From: a bacterium
GTDB lineage: Bacteria; Bdellovibrionota; FAC87; UBA2466
Direction: 5' to 3'
DNA length: 8,176 nucleotides
Assembly (NCBI GenBank): GCA_019750655.1
Contig: JAIEOG010000206.1
Coordinates: forward strand, 1-8,176
In this document: piece by piece, positions 6,724 through 8,176 of the stretch
How the letters are laid out: the number at the start of each line of letters is the position of its first letter
How positions within the stretch are numbered: the stretch's first letter is position 1
Program-made: the position numbers and the translations under genes
The notes under the pieces: model-generated
Seen by the model: the letters and a program-made list of their open reading frames with translations, nothing else
The model's database searches: none
Told to the model about the DNA's origin: nothing

Positions 6724-6735
6724 GAAGGTGTTTGC

Positions 6736-7272
6736 ATGTCTGCCTCGAAACGCTGGAATTCGCTAGCCTTCCTTCCTTGGAAGACACGGGTCTTGATCAG
6801 CGCACTCGCATTGTGCGCCTTTCTCATCGCGGCGACGACACTCTTCATCGTCATCCAGATTATTCGGATCCAATGGCACGAAGCCGTGGATGCTCCACCG
6901 GTCCAGACCACGGAGTCTGCAAAACCCGAAGAACACGAACCCGAACACCCGGCAGCGCCGTCGTTTTCTCTCGTCTATGAACTACCCGCCATGACGATCT
7001 CGTTGGGCAATCGCAATCAAACGCTCGCAGCTTATGCAGAATTCAATCTGCTTCTGGACTGTGCTACGCCCGAATCGCTGAAGTGGATGCAGCTAAACCG
7101 CGCCTCAATTCGCGACGCGGTTTATGAATCCACGATTTCCTTTACTGTTGAGGATTTTTCGACGTCCGAAGGGCTCACCAAGATCAAGAAAACCATGCTC
7201 GAAGCCTTCAAGCAGCGCTTCGGCCGTCTAGCCCCGCGCGAAATTGCTATTCAGGATTGGTCGATTCGGTAA
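6736..7272 (+). CDS. FliL-like single-pass membrane protein
   Basis: This 178-residue protein has the FliL plan: a short cytoplasmic tail with basic residues, one transmembrane helix (about 18-42), an acidic Pro/Glu-rich linker (50-76, with K-P-E-E-H-E-P-E-H-P), and a periplasmic domain to the C-terminus. The domain carries the FliL-type signature of an R/N-Q-T-L strand, an 'IRDAVYESTISFTVEDF' segment at 125-141 (compare the family's I-R-D-x-I/V ... L-S), then G-L-T-K-I-K-K-T-M-L-E-A-F, ending in a short strand (IAIQDWSIR). FliL proteins sit around the flagellar stator and basal body and support motor torque; that is family knowledge. The start at 6736 has GAAGG seven bases upstream. No other flagellar gene is in the window, so it may be a FliL paralogue outside the main flagellar cluster, and I give no symbol. 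Its last 26 bases overlap the convergent minus-strand gene. Confidence 0.78.
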   Translation: MSASKRWNSLAFLPWKTRVLISALALCAFLIAATTLFIVIQIIRIQWHEAVDAPPVQTTESAKPEEHEPEHPAAPSFSLVYELPAMTISLGNRNQTLAAYAEFNLLLDCATPESLKWMQLNRASIRDAVYESTISFTVEDFSTSEGLTKIKKTMLEAFKQRFGRLAPREIAIQDWSIR

Positions 7273-8176
7273 CCACGTGTCTCCGCGAAGTCTCGGGGTC
7301 TCCGGCGATCGCAAGAGCCACGCGGCAAAGCCAGCCCGTTCGTCTGTCTTCCTCGTCACCCAGTAGATCGAAACGCACCCCGCTTCGGCGGAATAACAAG
7401 TCTCCAAAAGCAGGCGGGTGCAAAGCCGCAATCTCTGGGCTAGAAATCGCGAGCTCGGAAAGAACCGATCGCGTCGTCGATAGACTAAACCGCAATAGCA
7501 TCAGCTGCGTGGGGTGGGCGCTTGCGGATTGCCCGGCAAAAGGTTTGAGAAATCCTTTGCCCATGCCTTGGGCCAACTCAAAAACCAATGGCTCGAGCAG
7601 TTCGAGCGCCGATGTCCCCGACCGAATAGAAAGAACCACTTTGCCGTGCGAGGGACGCAAAGAAACCGGGCGTTCTCCGCCCTGGTGGAAGTTTAAGTGT
7701 ATTTGAGCTTTTCGCACGAGCGGCAGAAGCTCGCGTAGTAGTTTCTCTCCCGTTGGAGATTGGGCAATGAGCTCGAACATCGTACGCAAATCATCCACCG
7801 GCTCGTCGAGGTAAAGAATGCTGTGTTGTCTGCGTTCTTGGTATGGCAAGAAACGGTAGCCTCTTGCTAAGGCAAGTACGAGCGCTGCCAGCGGGCGCCC
7901 CGGGTTCAGGGCGCGCGCTTGAGCTGAGAGAAAGCCTTGCTCATACTGCGTAGCGGTTAAGGAAGGTTGCTGGAACGGAAGACCTCTTTTGGAGATCAAG
8001 CGTTCCGTCGCCATGAGGATTTCTGCGTAGCGGGTCTTATGGTCAGAGCCCAATAGGAAACACTCAGGGCAATTTGCCAGAAAGGCGGTCATCGCACCTG
8101 CATCAGAGTGATCGGAGCGCCGCTTATCGTCTTCCTGCCAGGCGGCAAAAAGTTCCAAGAGATCGCGAACGGCGTT
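7247..8176 (-). CDS. Protein of unknown function, C-terminal 309 residues (enters from the right edge)
   Basis: This minus-strand frame is open from the window edge to a TAG at 7247-7249. A TTG at 8156-8158 is a possible start, but the frame continues upstream (NAVRDL before it) and there is no evident Shine-Dalgarno, so the true start is probably outside the window. The visible part has a C-P-E-C motif (7 residues after AMTAF), a helical middle (AALVLALARGYRFLPYQERRQH; LRTMFELIAQSPTGEKLLRELLPLVRKAQIHLNF), and then strand-turn-helix S-H-G-K-V-V-L-S-I ... LLEPLVFELAQGM. That last stretch resembles the region before and across the HExxH zinc motif of gluzincin peptidases, but both histidines are absent (F-E-L-A-Q). 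No signal peptide or membrane helix is evident. The family is not recognised. Confidence 0.72.
   Translation of the reverse strand, partial: NAVRDLLELFAAWQEDDKRRSDHSDAGAMTAFLANCPECFLLGSDHKTRYAEILMATERLISKRGLPFQQPSLTATQYEQGFLSAQARALNPGRPLAALVLALARGYRFLPYQERRQHSILYLDEPVDDLRTMFELIAQSPTGEKLLRELLPLVRKAQIHLNFHQGGERPVSLRPSHGKVVLSIRSGTSALELLEPLVFELAQGMGKGFLKPFAGQSASAHPTQLMLLRFSLSTTRSVLSELAISSPEIAALHPPAFGDLLFRRSGVRFDLLGDEEDRRTGWLCRVALAIAGDPETSRRHVVTESTNPE

Overview
The window reads as part of a Gram-negative bacterial chromosome with moderately GC-rich coding sequence. The most likely source is a predatory or deltaproteobacterium-like lineage (Bdellovibrionota/Oligoflexia or a relative). This placement is an inference from protein style: a sensor kinase with a HELLNPLTAI H-box, secreted proteins of the 'fibre plus Ig-like repeat' type, a tiny WW-VAE-VHKTTLRRWLSGR helix-turn-helix protein and a FliL-family protein. 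No rRNA, tRNA, CRISPR array, insertion sequence or phage gene is visible.

Left part, minus strand (1-2442 or 2514): a membrane sensor histidine kinase is followed, with a 4-base GTGA overlap, by a secreted protein gene that runs off the left edge. That second gene has a clean signal peptide and its own Shine-Dalgarno; it starts with GTG, so it is easily overlooked. The two look like one translationally coupled operon. Its promoter would lie in the short divergent region before 2569.

Centre, plus strand (2569-5589): a 1006-residue exported protein. It has a signal peptide, an unrecognised N-terminal domain, nine Ig-like repeats of about 85 residues (each with the signature C-x-L-D-G/N ... C and usually S-P), and a C-terminal fibronectin type III domain. 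The last two repeats are near-copies at DNA level. A good intrinsic terminator follows at 5629-5663.

Right part, plus strand (5702-7272): a 74-residue HTH protein, a perfect palindrome and possible promoter, a 198-residue exported protein of unknown function with a G7 tract in place of a normal Shine-Dalgarno, a strong hairpin touching the next Shine-Dalgarno, and a single-pass FliL-like protein. A minus-strand gene of unknown function enters from the right edge and overlaps the 3' end of the FliL-like gene by 26 bases.

As a whole the region is dominated by envelope and surface functions: a sensor kinase, two secreted or surface proteins, one further exported protein and a FliL-like membrane protein. 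The response regulator of the kinase and any flagellar partners are not in the window. Nothing here proves a novel system. The best leads are the kinase/secreted-protein coupling, the cysteine-paired repeat protein, the intercistronic hairpin and the possible degenerate zinc-peptidase-like protein at the right edge.
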